Shown in pieces: positions 16,190 to 25,861 of a DNA stretch of 52,055 nucleotides. Numbering within the stretch: position 1 is the stretch's first letter; the number at the start of each line of letters is the position of its first letter. Origin of the DNA: Pleomorphomonas sp. (GTDB lineage: Bacteria > Pseudomonadota > Alphaproteobacteria > Rhizobiales > Pleomorphomonadaceae); NCBI GenBank assembly GCA_029976075.1, contig JARKNW010000108.1, positions 1 through 52,055 on the forward strand, written 5' to 3'. The position numbers and the translations under genes are program-made. The notes under the pieces were generated by a model that saw only the letters and a list, made by a program, of their open reading frames with translations, made no database searches and was not told the origin of the DNA.

Positions 16190-16882
16190 CTAGAAATCAA
16201 GATCCGTGTAGATCGGCGCAGCCGGCAGGCCGGCCAGCCTATCGGCAAGAAGCGTGCGAAAGGTCGGGCGCGACTTGATCCGGGCATACCAATACTTGGC
16301 ATTGAGATCCTCGTCCCAGGGAACGTCGCCAACGTAATCGACCACCGATAGCTCGGCGGCGGCAGCAAGGTCGGCGAAGGTGAGTTGCTCACCAGACAAC
16401 CAGTTACGCGAACTCGATAGCCAGCCGATATAATGAAGATGATGCTTGATGTTGACGCGGGCAACCCTGAGAACCTGGTTATCGGGTGAACCACCACCCA
16501 AATCCCGAGGCAATTCCAGCTTCATGATCTTTTCATGCTGGAAATACTGGATGGCCTCTTCGTGCGCCTTGTGCAGAAACCAGTCGACAAGGCGACGCAT
16601 TTCGGCGCGCGCCTCAGGATGGTTGGGCATCAGGCGCCTGTCGCCGAGCGCATAGCCACGCGTTTCATCGACATATTCCATGATTGGCCCGGCGCCAACG
16701 ATCGGGGGGCCGTCGTTCTCCACCAGAACCGGCACGCTGCCGGCCGGATTGAGCTCAAGGAACTCAGGCCGCCGCTCCCAGCTCTTCTCGACAATGAGCT
16801 CCACCTTGGCGTCGTGCTCCGCCAACATGAGCCGCACGAAGCGAGATGTGGTGGAAAAGGGATGATGATAAAGCTTGAGCAT
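16190..16882 (-). CDS. Glutathione S-transferase family protein
   Basis: A 230-residue cytosolic protein with a thioredoxin-like N-terminal domain (MLKLYHHPFS start; Ser10/Thr11 region where the catalytic residue lies; Gly-Ser-Val-Pro-Val-Leu with the cis-proline) and an all-helical C-terminal domain (Leu-Thr-Phe-Ala-Asp-Leu-Ala-Ala N-capping motif). It conjugates or reduces electrophiles with glutathione; the substrate is not predictable. Placed just upstream of queG, as in many Hyphomicrobiales. Confidence 0.9.
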   Translation of the reverse strand: MLKLYHHPFSTTSRFVRLMLAEHDAKVELIVEKSWERRPEFLELNPAGSVPVLVENDGPPIVGAGPIMEYVDETRGYALGDRRLMPNHPEARAEMRRLVDWFLHKAHEEAIQYFQHEKIMKLELPRDLGGGSPDNQVLRVARVNIKHHLHYIGWLSSSRNWLSGEQLTFADLAAAAELSVVDYVGDVPWDEDLNAKYWYARIKSRPTFRTLLADRLAGLPAAPIYTDLDF

Positions 16883-17087
16883 CGTAAACCCGGATCGTCG
16901 GTCAGGCCGACGTCAAGACAAAGGATGGTTGTGGATCACCAGAGTCATCCCGCCTCGCCTCGCGCCTTTCCGATTCGGACTGGCAGCGAAGCAGCGAGGC
17001 TGGCCTATAGAGCCAGCGCCATGTATGAACAACTGGTTATCACCATAACCCATTCGCTCCACCCATTTTGATCGAAAGTTTCGCGAC

Positions 17088-17897
17088 ATGGATCTGACGG
17101 GCCTCATTCAGGCGCTTCTCTTGGGAATCATCGAGGGTATCACCGAGTTCCTGCCGATTTCCAGCACCGGTCACCTCATCATCGCCGAGCAATGGCTCGG
17201 CGCCCGCTCCGACATGTTCAACATCGTCATCCAGGCGGGCGCCATACTCGCGGTGACGGTTATTTACTGGCAGCGCCTTCTGGGGTTCCTGATTAACTGG
17301 CGTGATCCGGAAACACGGCTTTATCTCGGCAAACTGATCGTCGCGTTCCTCGTAACCTCCGTGCTGGGCCTCATTGTCAAGAAGCTCGGCTTCAGGCTGC
17401 CCGAGACCGTGGTTCCAATCGCCTGGGCGCTGGTGATCGGTGGTTTCTGGATGATTCTGGCAGAGCATTATGCCGCCAAACGGCCGGAAAGCCGCCATGT
17501 CAGCTGGACGGTGGCCGTGGTCGTCGGCATCGCGCAGGTCGTGGCGGGCGTCTTTCCCGGAACATCGCGGTCCGCCTCGACCATCTTCGCCGCGATGCTG
17601 CTCGGCACCGGCAACCGGGCGGCGGCTACCGAGTTCGCCTTTCTGGTCGGCATTCCCACCATGTATGCGGCAAGCGCCTTCGAGGTGGTCGCAACGCTGA
17701 AGGACGGGGCGGCGACGGCGGGGGAGAACTGGTTCGCCTTGGCCGTTGCCTTCATCGCCTCGGCGATCACCGCCTTCGTTTCGGTGAAGTGGCTTCTGGG
17801 CTACATCCAGACCAACCGCTTCACCGCCTTCGCCGTCTACCGCGTATTGGTTGGCGGGCTGCTGTTTGCCCTCATCCTGACCGGCTGGGTCAACTGA
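17088..17897 (+). CDS. uppP: Undecaprenyl-diphosphatase UppP (BacA)
   Basis: An integral membrane phosphatase that recycles undecaprenyl diphosphate for peptidoglycan and LPS synthesis and gives bacitracin resistance. The 269-residue protein has the signature Glu-Gly-Ile-Thr-Glu-Phe-Leu-Pro-Ile-Ser-Ser-Thr-Gly-His near residues 16-29 and the second motif Pro-Gly-Thr-Ser-Arg-Ser near residue 160, with about eight hydrophobic helices. It converges with the NDUFA9-like gene, leaving 3 bases between stops. Confidence 0.97.
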   Translation: MDLTGLIQALLLGIIEGITEFLPISSTGHLIIAEQWLGARSDMFNIVIQAGAILAVTVIYWQRLLGFLINWRDPETRLYLGKLIVAFLVTSVLGLIVKKLGFRLPETVVPIAWALVIGGFWMILAEHYAAKRPESRHVSWTVAVVVGIAQVVAGVFPGTSRSASTIFAAMLLGTGNRAAATEFAFLVGIPTMYAASAFEVVATLKDGAATAGENWFALAVAFIASAITAFVSVKWLLGYIQTNRFTAFAVYRVLVGGLLFALILTGWVN

Positions 17898-17900
17898 CCC

Positions 17901-18881
17901 TCACGCCGAGGCGCCGTCCCGGTCATATTGTCCGTGCGGACGAAAGCGAACGGCGTATTCCGGAAGCATTGCGCCAAGCGAAGTTGGCGCAATGCCGAAG
18001 GCCTCAAACGTGCGCCCTTCCCCAAGGGCCGCGGCCGACACCACGCTTCCCGCCTTCAAGAGCTCGACCTGGTCCGGCGTCAGAGGGGCGCCGGGCAGCC
18101 AGGCGGTGAGGCGAGCGGCAAGCGTGGCGAGGCCGAACGGAACCGTCAGAAGATGCGGTCGGCGGCCGGTCTCAGCCAGCAGACGCTCAAGGATGGCGCG
18201 GAAGGTGAGCACCTCTGGGCCGCCCAACTCGTAAATGCGTCCCCCCATGATCTGTCCCTCGACCGCGCGAGCGACAGCCTCGGCGACATCGGTCACGAAC
18301 ACCGGTTGAAGGAGCGTCAGTCCGCCGCCGATCAGCGGCAGCACGGGGCTCCGCGCGGCAAGCTCGCCGAACATGTTGAGGAAATGGTCTTCGGGTCCGA
18401 AGACCACCGACGGCCTCAGGACCACGGCACTCGGGACGACGTCCAGAACAGCCGCTTCACCGGCAGCCTTGGTTCGGGCGTAGATCGAAGCGGAGGCGGC
18501 GTCCGCTCCGATGGCCGACACCTGCACAAGACGAGAGATGCCGGCAGCCGCCGAGGCCTCGGCAACGGCGCGCGCGCCGAAGGCTTGCACGGCGGCATGC
18601 GTCTGCCGGCCGGAGGCAGAGAGAATGCCGACGAGATTGACGACGGCATCGGCACCGCTCACCGCACGGTCCACCGAGGCACGGTAACGAAGATTGGCCT
18701 GCATCGGCATGATCTGACCGACCCCGCCGAGAGGCTGCAGGTAAGCCGCCAGATCGGGTCGGCGACAAGCGGCACGAATGCGCCAGCCACGCTTGGCCAA
18801 CGCCCGCACGACATGGCGGCCGAGAAAGCCCGAGGCGCCGAAGACAGTGACAACCGGCTTTTCTTCCCGAACGAGGGCCAT
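17901..18881 (-). CDS. NDUFA9-like NAD(P)-binding atypical short-chain dehydrogenase
   Basis: A 326-residue Rossmann-fold protein with Gly-Ala-Ser-Gly-Phe-Leu-Gly-Arg at residues 15-22 (NAD(P) binding) and a Tyr-Ala-Arg-Thr-Lys-Ala motif in place of the usual YxxxK. This is the pattern of the complex-I NDUFA9-like family, which in mitochondria is an assembly/structural subunit of NADH dehydrogenase; the role of the bacterial protein is unsettled. Start ATG 18881 has GAAGGG six bases upstream. Neighbour of uppP, as in related alphaproteobacteria. Confidence 0.88.
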   Translation of the reverse strand: MALVREEKPVVTVFGASGFLGRHVVRALAKRGWRIRAACRRPDLAAYLQPLGGVGQIMPMQANLRYRASVDRAVSGADAVVNLVGILSASGRQTHAAVQAFGARAVAEASAAAGISRLVQVSAIGADAASASIYARTKAAGEAAVLDVVPSAVVLRPSVVFGPEDHFLNMFGELAARSPVLPLIGGGLTLLQPVFVTDVAEAVARAVEGQIMGGRIYELGGPEVLTFRAILERLLAETGRRPHLLTVPFGLATLAARLTAWLPGAPLTPDQVELLKAGSVVSAAALGEGRTFEAFGIAPTSLGAMLPEYAVRFRPHGQYDRDGASA

Positions 18882-18965
18882 GACGATCCCTTCCTCATAT
18901 GTTGAAACACGCCCAGGCCCCGCGCATGGGGCATGAGCAGAACCTGCAAAACCAAATTATTACGG

Positions 18966-18982
18966 CAGGATGCGGCATCCTG
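18966..18982. repeat. Perfect 17-bp palindrome CAGGATGC-G-GCATCCTG
   Basis: Eight-base arms around a central G, 85 bases upstream of the NDUFA9-like ATG and 80 bases upstream of the tRNA promoter -35 box. Could be an operator or a hairpin in the leader of the minus-strand gene. Confidence 0.5.
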
Positions 18983-19046
18983 TACAGGCCGGACCGCGTA
19001 TCATTCCGTAGCCGGCGGATTTCATCAGCGGAGAGACAAATGGCGG

Positions 19047-19075
19047 TTGACAACGCCGTGCCGACCCCGTATTCA
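19047..19075 (+). promoter_or_regulatory. Sigma-70 promoter of tRNA-Leu
   Basis: TTGACA (19047-19052), a 17-base spacer and TATTCA (19070-19075). Predicted transcription start near 19082, 17 bases before the mature tRNA. Confidence 0.8.
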
Positions 19076-19098
19076 CGCCGCCAGCCGACGACCCCTGT

Positions 19099-19183
19099 GC
19101 CCAGGTGGCGGAATTGGTAGACGCGCACGGTTCAGGTCCGTGTGCCGCAAGGCGTGAAGGTTCGAGTCCTTTCCTGGGCACCA
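19099..19183 (+). tRNA. tRNA-Leu (anticodon CAG)
   Basis: An 85-base type II tRNA with encoded CCA. The acceptor stem GCCCAGG pairs with CCTGGGC, the anticodon stem CACGG/CCGTG encloses TTCAGGT with anticodon CAG at 19133-19135, a long variable arm follows, and the T-loop is GGTTCGAGTCC. Reads CUG codons. Confidence 0.97.
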
Positions 19184-19240
19184 TCGTCGACCCGACGGGT
19201 TGACGAACGTCCTACTAACGTCACTGTAGATCTTAATTCG

Positions 19241-19271
19241 GCCTGCCGCATCGGTGGGCTTTTGTTTTTTG
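19241..19271 (+). terminator. Terminator downstream of tRNA-Leu
   Basis: GCCTGCC pairs with GGTGGGC (two wobble pairs) around GCATC, followed by TTTTGTTTTTTG. Confidence 0.75.
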
Positions 19272-19431
19272 CGTCCATCGCAGAGCTGCCTTGCACCGGA
19301 TCGTTTTAGAACGGTTCCATGCTTGCCGGAAATCTTCAATGCGCCTAATCCCTTGCGGGTAAAAAAAGACCAGCGTCGGCGCGGCGCGGCGTAGGGCCGC
19401 GACCAGAGCCCGCCCCAAGGAAGATGATTCA

Positions 19432-20619
19432 ATGATTGCCCAGCGCATTACCGACGACATCCATTCGCTTCGTGCCATCGATTGGGATCGCAAGCTGTTC
19501 GACGAGTTGGTGCCGCTGCCCGAGGGAACGACCTACAACTCCTATCTCATCCGCGGCCACGACAAGGTGGCACTGATCGATACCGTCTATCCGCCCAAGG
19601 CAGAAGAGCTGGTCGCAGCCCTGAAGGCGACCGGAGTCGATCGGCTTGACTACATCATCGCCAACCACGCCGAACAGGATCACACAGGTTCGATCCCCGC
19701 GCTGCTCGCGCTTTTCCCCGAAGCGAAGATCGTCACGAATGCCAAGTGCAAGCGTTTCATCCTCGACACGCTGCCGGTCGATCGGGACGCGTTTCTCACC
19801 GTGCGCGACGGTGACAGTCTCGATCTCGGTGGCAAGACCCTATCCTTCCATCTGACGCCGTGGGTTCACTGGCCGGATACCATGGTTACCTTCGCGGTCG
19901 AGGATCGAATCGTCTTCACCTGCGATTTCCTCGGCGCCCACTTCGCGACCACCGAGCTGTTCGCGCGCGACGAGGCGCAGGTCGCCATTTCCGCCAAGCG
20001 CTATTACGCGGAAATCATGATGCCTTACCGTGCCTTCTCGGCGGAAGCGCTGGCGAAGGTCGAGGCTTTCGATCCGCTCTTTGTCGCACCGAGCCACGGG
20101 CCGGTGCATGACCGTCCCGCCTTCATCTTCGATCTTTATCGCGGTTGGACGTCCGACGAGGTGAAGCCACAGGTCGTCATCCCCTACGTGTCGATGTACG
20201 AAAGCACCGCCAAGATGGTTGCCATCCTGGTCGACCAACTCACCGAGCGCGGCATCGCGGCACATCCGGTCAATGTGGTGGATCTCGACAGCGGCGCGCT
20301 GGCCATGAGCATCGTCGATGCTTCCGCCATCGTCTTTGCCTCTCCGACCGTCCTATCCGGACCCCATCCAAGCCTTGCGGCAGCGGCAATCCTGATCAAC
20401 GCGCTGGCTCCGAAAACGCGCAAGGTCGCGGTGATGGGCTCCTTCGGCTGGGAGGGCAACCTTCCCGACCAGGTCATCGCCTTGCTGCCACGTCTCAAGG
20501 CCGAAGTTCTGGAGCCGGTGATGACCAAAGGCCTGCCGCGAGCGGAGACGCTTGAGGAAATCTCTCGTCTCGCCGACGACATCGCCGGCCTCAGGATCGC
20601 TGACGCCGCAGCGGCCTGA
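19432..20619 (+). CDS. A-type flavodiiron protein (FprA family, O2/NO reductase)
   Basis: A 395-residue cytosolic protein with a metallo-beta-lactamase domain whose di-iron ligands are all present (His79, Glu81, Asp83, His146, Asp165, His222, plus His84), followed by a flavodoxin domain starting near residue 248 (Tyr-Val-Ser-Met-Tyr-Glu-Ser-Thr-Ala). Such two-domain enzymes reduce O2 to water or NO to N2O and protect oxygen-sensitive metabolism. They need an external electron donor, usually rubredoxin or a flavoprotein; none is adjacent. The ATG at 19432 has AAGGA well placed upstream. The presence of this enzyme fits the oxygen-sensitive NifJ elsewhere in the window. Confidence 0.93.
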   Translation: MIAQRITDDIHSLRAIDWDRKLFDELVPLPEGTTYNSYLIRGHDKVALIDTVYPPKAEELVAALKATGVDRLDYIIANHAEQDHTGSIPALLALFPEAKIVTNAKCKRFILDTLPVDRDAFLTVRDGDSLDLGGKTLSFHLTPWVHWPDTMVTFAVEDRIVFTCDFLGAHFATTELFARDEAQVAISAKRYYAEIMMPYRAFSAEALAKVEAFDPLFVAPSHGPVHDRPAFIFDLYRGWTSDEVKPQVVIPYVSMYESTAKMVAILVDQLTERGIAAHPVNVVDLDSGALAMSIVDASAIVFASPTVLSGPHPSLAAAAILINALAPKTRKVAVMGSFGWEGNLPDQVIALLPRLKAEVLEPVMTKGLPRAETLEEISRLADDIAGLRIADAAAA

Positions 20620-20628
20620 TCGTTCAAC

Positions 20629-20675
20629 CGCCAGACGGCAAGGGGCACAATTCTCTTGCACTTGGCCGTCTGGCG
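20629..20675. repeat. Inverted repeat CGCCAGACGGC / GCCGTCTGGCG between flavodiiron gene and rnd
   Basis: Perfect 11-base arms (20629-20639 and 20665-20675) start ten bases after the stop, with partial extension into the 25-base loop. No T-run follows, so it looks like an mRNA-stabilising 3' hairpin or weak terminator rather than a classic one. Confidence 0.6.
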
Positions 20676-20792
20676 TCCGCATATACGATGGAACACTTCC
20701 TAAGATCGGCACCGCCGGTCTTTTTCATGCATCCGTTAACCGGAAGGTCGCCCAGGCTTCCGGACGGCTGCGCAAGCTTGCAGAGTTCCGTC

Positions 20793-21407
20793 ATGACCAT
20801 CCGCCTCCATACCGGCGATCTCCCCGACCTCGACGCTTACGGTGATGTCGTTGCCATCGACACCGAAACCCTCGGTCTGAACCCACATCGCGACCGGCTC
20901 TGCGTCGTGCAGTTGTCGCCCGGGGACGGGAGCGCGGATGTCGTTCAGATCGCCAAGGGACAGACTTCGGCCCCGAATCTGGTCCGGTTGCTCACCGACC
21001 CCCGGCGCATCAAGGTGTTCCACTTTGCCCGTTTCGACATCGCGATCCTGAAGCGGACCTTCGGCATAACCGTCACGCCGCTGTTCTGTACCAAAATCGC
21101 CTCGCGCCTTACGCGGACCTACACCGACAGGCATGGCCTCAAGGACGTCACCAAGGAACTCCTCGGCATCGACATTTCCAAGGCGCAGCAGTCGTCGGAC
21201 TGGGGTGCGGCGACGCTCAGCCAGGCGCAGCTCGAGTATGCCGCCTCCGACGTCCTCAACCTTCACGCCCTTCGCCAACGGCTTCTGGCCATGCTCGAAC
21301 GTGAAGGACGGATGGAGATGGCCGAGGCTTGCTTCCGCTTCCTACCGACGCGCGCCGATCTCGATCTTGCCGGCTGGGGAGAGGAAGACATCTTCGCTCA
21401 CAGTTGA
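20793..21407 (+). CDS. rnd: Ribonuclease D-type 3'-5' exonuclease (DEDDy, no HRDC)
   Basis: A 204-residue exonuclease domain: Exo I motif Ile-Asp-Thr-Glu-Thr near residue 20, Exo II in His-Phe-Ala-Arg-Phe-Asp, and Exo III Tyr-Ala-Ala-Ser-Asp near residue 150, giving the DEDDy set. It lacks the HRDC domains of E. coli RNase D, as usual for the short alphaproteobacterial form. Probably trims tRNA or other small RNA 3' ends. The ATG at 20793 gives the standard MTIRLHTGDLP start; a longer reading from 20688 is not supported. First gene of the lpt-rpoN neighbourhood. Confidence 0.9.
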   Translation: MTIRLHTGDLPDLDAYGDVVAIDTETLGLNPHRDRLCVVQLSPGDGSADVVQIAKGQTSAPNLVRLLTDPRRIKVFHFARFDIAILKRTFGITVTPLFCTKIASRLTRTYTDRHGLKDVTKELLGIDISKAQQSSDWGAATLSQAQLEYAASDVLNLHALRQRLLAMLEREGRMEMAEACFRFLPTRADLDLAGWGEEDIFAHS

Positions 21408-21408
21408 A

Positions 21409-21464
21409 GGGCTCGTCATTTCACGTGCGGCTTTTTTGCCGCCGCGTGACTATGTGACGAGCCC
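21409..21464 (+). repeat. Long hairpin directly after rnd
   Basis: GGGCTCGTCA (21409-21418) pairs with TGACGAGCCC (21455-21464); inside it TCACG and GCGGC segments pair with GCCGC and CGTGA around TTTTTT. The structure starts two bases after the rnd stop. It may act as terminator or 3'-end protector, but the T-run is in the loop rather than after the stem. Confidence 0.7.
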
Positions 21465-21491
21465 GCGTTTGTGACGTCTGGCATATTGATT

Positions 21492-21524
21492 CGCTGAGCG
21501 GAGCGATGATTGGCCCGCTCAGCG
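21492..21524. repeat. Second hairpin CGCTGAGCGG / CCGCTCAGCG before lptC
   Basis: Perfect ten-base arms with a 13-base loop, 28 bases after the first hairpin and about 160 bases before lptC. No T-run. The rest of this 279-base gap shows no gene. Confidence 0.65.
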
Positions 21525-21686
21525 ATGGCTTGAATGTGATCGTAGCCCACTCGCGGCGCGGCAAGTGTTGGTTTATCTTTTGTGCTTAAGGTCAACTTGG
21601 CAGATTAATAAGTCGCCTATGCGATAGCGATGGGCGGCACCCCTTGAGGGTGAAGACGAGGCCCCGTTGGCAGACGGGAACAAGGG

Positions 21687-22433
21687 ATGAGTGACATCGC
21701 GGCGAACCCCGCTTTCGGTAGCGACGGCATGGAGCCTTTTGATGGCTCCGCCGGGCGCGCGGTTTTGTTTGCAACGGCGGCTCGAGAGAGCCGGCGCGTT
21801 CGCCGGCTGCGCGTGTTGTTGCCGTCCATAGGTGCGCTGCTTTTTGCCTTGGTGATCGGGGCAACAATCGTCACACGGATCTCGATCAGCCTCAGCATCG
21901 GCGATTTGAAGATCACATCCGATGGTCTTGCCATGGATGCCCCCCATCTGTCGGGCAGTGACGGCAAGGGACGGACCTACAAGGTCCGGGCGGAAAGCGC
22001 CGTTCAGGACCTGACGGATACCCGGATCATTCGTCTCAAGAACATCGAGGCAAACGTAATTCAGCCCGACGGTAGTGAAGCACAGCTTCTCGCGGACAGT
22101 GGCGTTTACGATTCCGGAGCTCAGATGCTTGTGCTCAAGGAGAATATCCGGCTGGCCAAATCCGACGGCTCCGGAGGTGCCTTGAGTCGGGCGGAAATCA
22201 ATCTCAACACAGGTTCGCTCACATCGGACAGTCCAGTGGCGTTTTCGTCTCGTCTCGGCAAGATCAATGCCGAGAAAATGGGACTTGAGAAGAATGCTGG
22301 AACTGTCACGTTCACCGGTGGCGTTCACATGACCGTCGACCCGGCTGCCACCCATCAAGACAACACGGGCAAGGCGGCCCCCGGTCAGCCAAAGCAATCC
22401 GAAAAAGACATAGTCCCTAATCCAACTCCGTAG
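21687..22433 (+). CDS. lptC: LPS export ABC transporter periplasmic protein LptC
   Basis: A 248-residue bitopic inner-membrane protein: a cytosolic N-terminus with Arg-rich segment, one membrane helix at about residues 45-63, then a periplasmic OstA-like beta domain. LptC receives lipopolysaccharide from LptB2FG and passes it to LptA. First of lptC-lptA-lptB, in the usual order. The acidic/Gly-rich N-terminus and long length match alphaproteobacterial LptC rather than the shorter E. coli protein. Confidence 0.9.
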   Translation: MSDIAANPAFGSDGMEPFDGSAGRAVLFATAARESRRVRRLRVLLPSIGALLFALVIGATIVTRISISLSIGDLKITSDGLAMDAPHLSGSDGKGRTYKVRAESAVQDLTDTRIIRLKNIEANVIQPDGSEAQLLADSGVYDSGAQMLVLKENIRLAKSDGSGGALSRAEINLNTGSLTSDSPVAFSSRLGKINAEKMGLEKNAGTVTFTGGVHMTVDPAATHQDNTGKAAPGQPKQSEKDIVPNPTP

Positions 22434-22512
22434 ATGTGCCTGCACGGCTCGGAGCGGTTACGCCCGAGCCTGTCAGTTCTAGCCGCCTCGACGAGGCAGA
22501 AGGCAACTGAAG

Positions 22513-23091
22513 ATGACGGTCCGCATGCCTCGCTCCAGCTTACTCCGCCGGGCCTCGATAGCCGGCTTGCTGCTTACCCTGACCCTTGCCCCGGCATCAG
22601 CCGCCGAACAGACGGCCAAGCTGCCGACCACGACCTACCAGGGGCTCGGGATGTCGTCCGACCAACCGATCCAGTTCGAGTCGGAGCAACTTGAGGTTCA
22701 CGACCAGGACAAGACGGCGGTGTTTACCGGCCATGTCATCGTCCGGCAGGGAACGACCGTGCTCAAAACCGATCGTCTCATCGTATATTATCAGGGGTCT
22801 CCTACGGGAGAGGGGCCGCAGCAGGTCAGCCGCCTCGAGGCAAAGGGCAACGTGCTTGTCACCTCGCCCAACCAGACAGCGAGCGGTGACTCGGGAACAT
22901 TCGACACCGCAGCGAATACGATCCTGCTCACCGACAATGTCGTCCTTACTCAAGGCGACAACGTTATCCGTGGGCCGAAGCTGCTGATCGACATCAATAC
23001 CAGCCAGGCAAAGATGCTCGGCGGCCGAGTGCAGATGTTGATCGCACCGAAGTCGCTCGATACCAACGGCGCCAAGGACACCAAGAGCTGA
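22513..23091 (+). CDS. lptA: LPS transport periplasmic protein LptA
   Basis: A 192-residue secreted protein: signal peptide with Arg-rich start, hydrophobic core and an Ala-Ser-Ala cleavage site near residue 30, then an OstA/LptA beta-jellyroll with typical Phe-Thr-Gly-His-Val and Asp-Arg-Leu-Ile-Val-Tyr-Tyr strands. It forms the periplasmic bridge for LPS between LptC and LptD. AAGG lies nine bases before the ATG. 79 bases after lptC. Confidence 0.93.
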   Translation: MTVRMPRSSLLRRASIAGLLLTLTLAPASAAEQTAKLPTTTYQGLGMSSDQPIQFESEQLEVHDQDKTAVFTGHVIVRQGTTVLKTDRLIVYYQGSPTGEGPQQVSRLEAKGNVLVTSPNQTASGDSGTFDTAANTILLTDNVVLTQGDNVIRGPKLLIDINTSQAKMLGGRVQMLIAPKSLDTNGAKDTKS

Positions 23092-23121
23092 CGCTCTCTT
23101 TCTCCCAGGATACGAAAAGCC

Positions 23122-23898
<777 letters not shown>

Positions 23899-24002
23899 TG
23901 CTGCACCCTGCCTAGGTTATGAAGCAAGAAGCGGACCATTTTGGCTCGCTTGATTGACTTTCATGGCTTCCGCCTCAAGGCGGGATGGACAGGGGTTGCT
24001 CG

Positions 24003-25520
24003 ATGGCGCTATCGGCGCGGCTCGAACTCAGGCAAAGCCAGTCGCTGGTGATGACGCCGCAGCTGATGCAAGCCATCAAGCTGCTTCAGCTGTCCAACAT
24101 GGACCTCGTCACCTATGTCGAGCAGGAGCTTGAGCGCAATCCGCTGCTCGAGCGCGCCGATGACGGTGAGGGAGAAGCCACACCCCCTGAACCAGCCGAC
24201 GCAGACATGCCCGCGCGTGCCGATGCGCCCGACTGGTTCGAAACCGAAGGCGCTCCCAGTCCGGAGCGGGTGGCCAACGTTCTCGATACGGACATCGGCA
24301 ACGTCTACCCAGACGATACCGGGCAGACGGATCGGCCCACACCGGACGTCGGGGCGCTCGCCGGGGGCGACTGGTCGTCGGTCGGCCGCGGCGGTACCGG
24401 CGAGGACTACAGCCTTGAGAGCTTTGTCGCCGGTGAAGTCAGCCTTGCCGATCACCTCGCCGAGCAGCTGGCCGTCGCCATCACCGATCCCGTGTTGCGT
24501 CTGATCGGTCACGATCTCATCGATCAGGTGGATGAGGCGGGATATCTGCGGGCCGACCTCGCAGCTACCGCCGAACGACTGGGAGCGTCGCTTGTCGACG
24601 TCGAGAGTGTTCTCGCCATCCTGCAGACCTTCGAGCCGACCGGCATATGTGCCCGTAACCTCTCGGAGTGCCTGGCGCTTCAGCTCGCCGAGAAGGACCG
24701 GCTCGATCCGGCCATGCAGACGCTGATTGCCCACCTGGACCTTCTCGCCCGACGCGACCTCCCCGCCCTCAAGCGCCTGTGTGGCGTCGATGACGAGGAT
24801 CTCGGCGACATGATCAAGGAGATACTGGCTCTCGACCCCAAACCAGGACATGCCTTTGGCTCCACGCAGGTACAGACGGTCGTACCGGACGTCATGGTCC
24901 AGCCGGCATCGGATGGCGGCTGGACGGTGGAGCTCAACACCGACACGCTCCCCAAGGTCCTGGTCAATCAGGTCTATTATGCCGAGGTATCGAAGACGGC
25001 ACGGGACGAGGAGAAAACCTATCTCGGCGAATGCTTCCAGTCGGCCAACTGGCTGACCAAGAGCCTCGATCAGCGCGCCAAGACCATCATGAAGGTGGCG
25101 ACCGAAATCGTCCGGCAGCAGGACGGTTTCCTGACCCATGGGGTGGCGCACCTGCGACCGCTCAATCTTCGCATGATCGCCGATGCCATCGGCATGCATG
25201 AGTCGACCGTGTCGCGCGTCACATCGAACAAGTACATGGCGACGACGCGCGGCATTTTCGAGCTGAAGTACTTCTTCACGTCGTCGATCGCCTCTTCCGA
25301 AGGCGGCGATGCCCACTCGGCCGAAGCCGTGCGTCACCGAATCCGCCAGCTCATCGACAGCGAAACCGCCGATGACGTGCTTTCTGACGATACGCTCGTC
25401 AAAATGCTGCGCGACGATGGCATCGACATCGCTCGCCGCACAGTCGCCAAGTATCGGGAAGCATTGCGCATTCCGTCCTCCGTGCAGCGCCGGCGCCTCA
25501 AGCAGCTTGCCGGGGCGTGA
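24003..25520 (+). CDS. rpoN: RNA polymerase sigma-54 factor RpoN
   Basis: A 505-residue sigma-54. Region I is Gln-rich (Leu-Arg-Gln-Ser-Gln-Ser-Leu-Val-Met-Thr-Pro-Gln-Leu-Met-Gln-Ala), followed by an acidic region II, a core-binding domain, an HTH and the C-terminal RpoN box Ala-Arg-Arg-Thr-Val-Ala-Lys-Tyr-Arg-Glu near residue 482. It directs -24/-12 promoters for nitrogen and other regulons with enhancer-binding activators. The ATG at 24003 has AGGGG seven bases upstream; the open frame from 23985 is not preferred. Conserved neighbours lptB upstream and hpf, ptsN downstream. Confidence 0.97.
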   Translation: MALSARLELRQSQSLVMTPQLMQAIKLLQLSNMDLVTYVEQELERNPLLERADDGEGEATPPEPADADMPARADAPDWFETEGAPSPERVANVLDTDIGNVYPDDTGQTDRPTPDVGALAGGDWSSVGRGGTGEDYSLESFVAGEVSLADHLAEQLAVAITDPVLRLIGHDLIDQVDEAGYLRADLAATAERLGASLVDVESVLAILQTFEPTGICARNLSECLALQLAEKDRLDPAMQTLIAHLDLLARRDLPALKRLCGVDDEDLGDMIKEILALDPKPGHAFGSTQVQTVVPDVMVQPASDGGWTVELNTDTLPKVLVNQVYYAEVSKTARDEEKTYLGECFQSANWLTKSLDQRAKTIMKVATEIVRQQDGFLTHGVAHLRPLNLRMIADAIGMHESTVSRVTSNKYMATTRGIFELKYFFTSSIASSEGGDAHSAEAVRHRIRQLIDSETADDVLSDDTLVKMLRDDGIDIARRTVAKYREALRIPSSVQRRRLKQLAGA

Positions 25521-25861
25521 AATCGCTGTAACCTTTCCTCAATCGCGGCTCATCCGGAAGGTGGATTGATTACGCCCCCGGTCAACGCCACATCTCAAGC
25601 ATGCGGGTGCGTCGCCCGACAACGCCAGCCCAGGGAGGTTCCTTCCACTTTCCGCTTCATAACCTGATCGGCGCCTGCCCTGTCGAATGGCGGGGCGAAG
25701 AGTGAAGCGAAACCACCACCCTCCGGCGAGACGGAAAGCCGCGCCCCCGCTCGCCGGCGCCGGCAGAGGCCCGCTTCAACGGGCAGCCGGAGACGCGAGC
25801 ACCGAGCGGAAATCCGACGGTGATCCTGTCGTTTCAAAAGGCGCGAGAAACGAGGACTCTG
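25521..25861 (+). other. rpoN-hpf intergenic region, no gene seen
   Basis: 341 bases with no supported gene. It contains small GC-rich hairpins, for example CCGGCGCCGG and GCCCG/CGGGC around TTCAA near 25770-25785, so the hpf transcript may have a structured leader if its promoter lies here. No clear RpoH, EcfG or -24/-12 element was found by eye. Confidence 0.5.
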
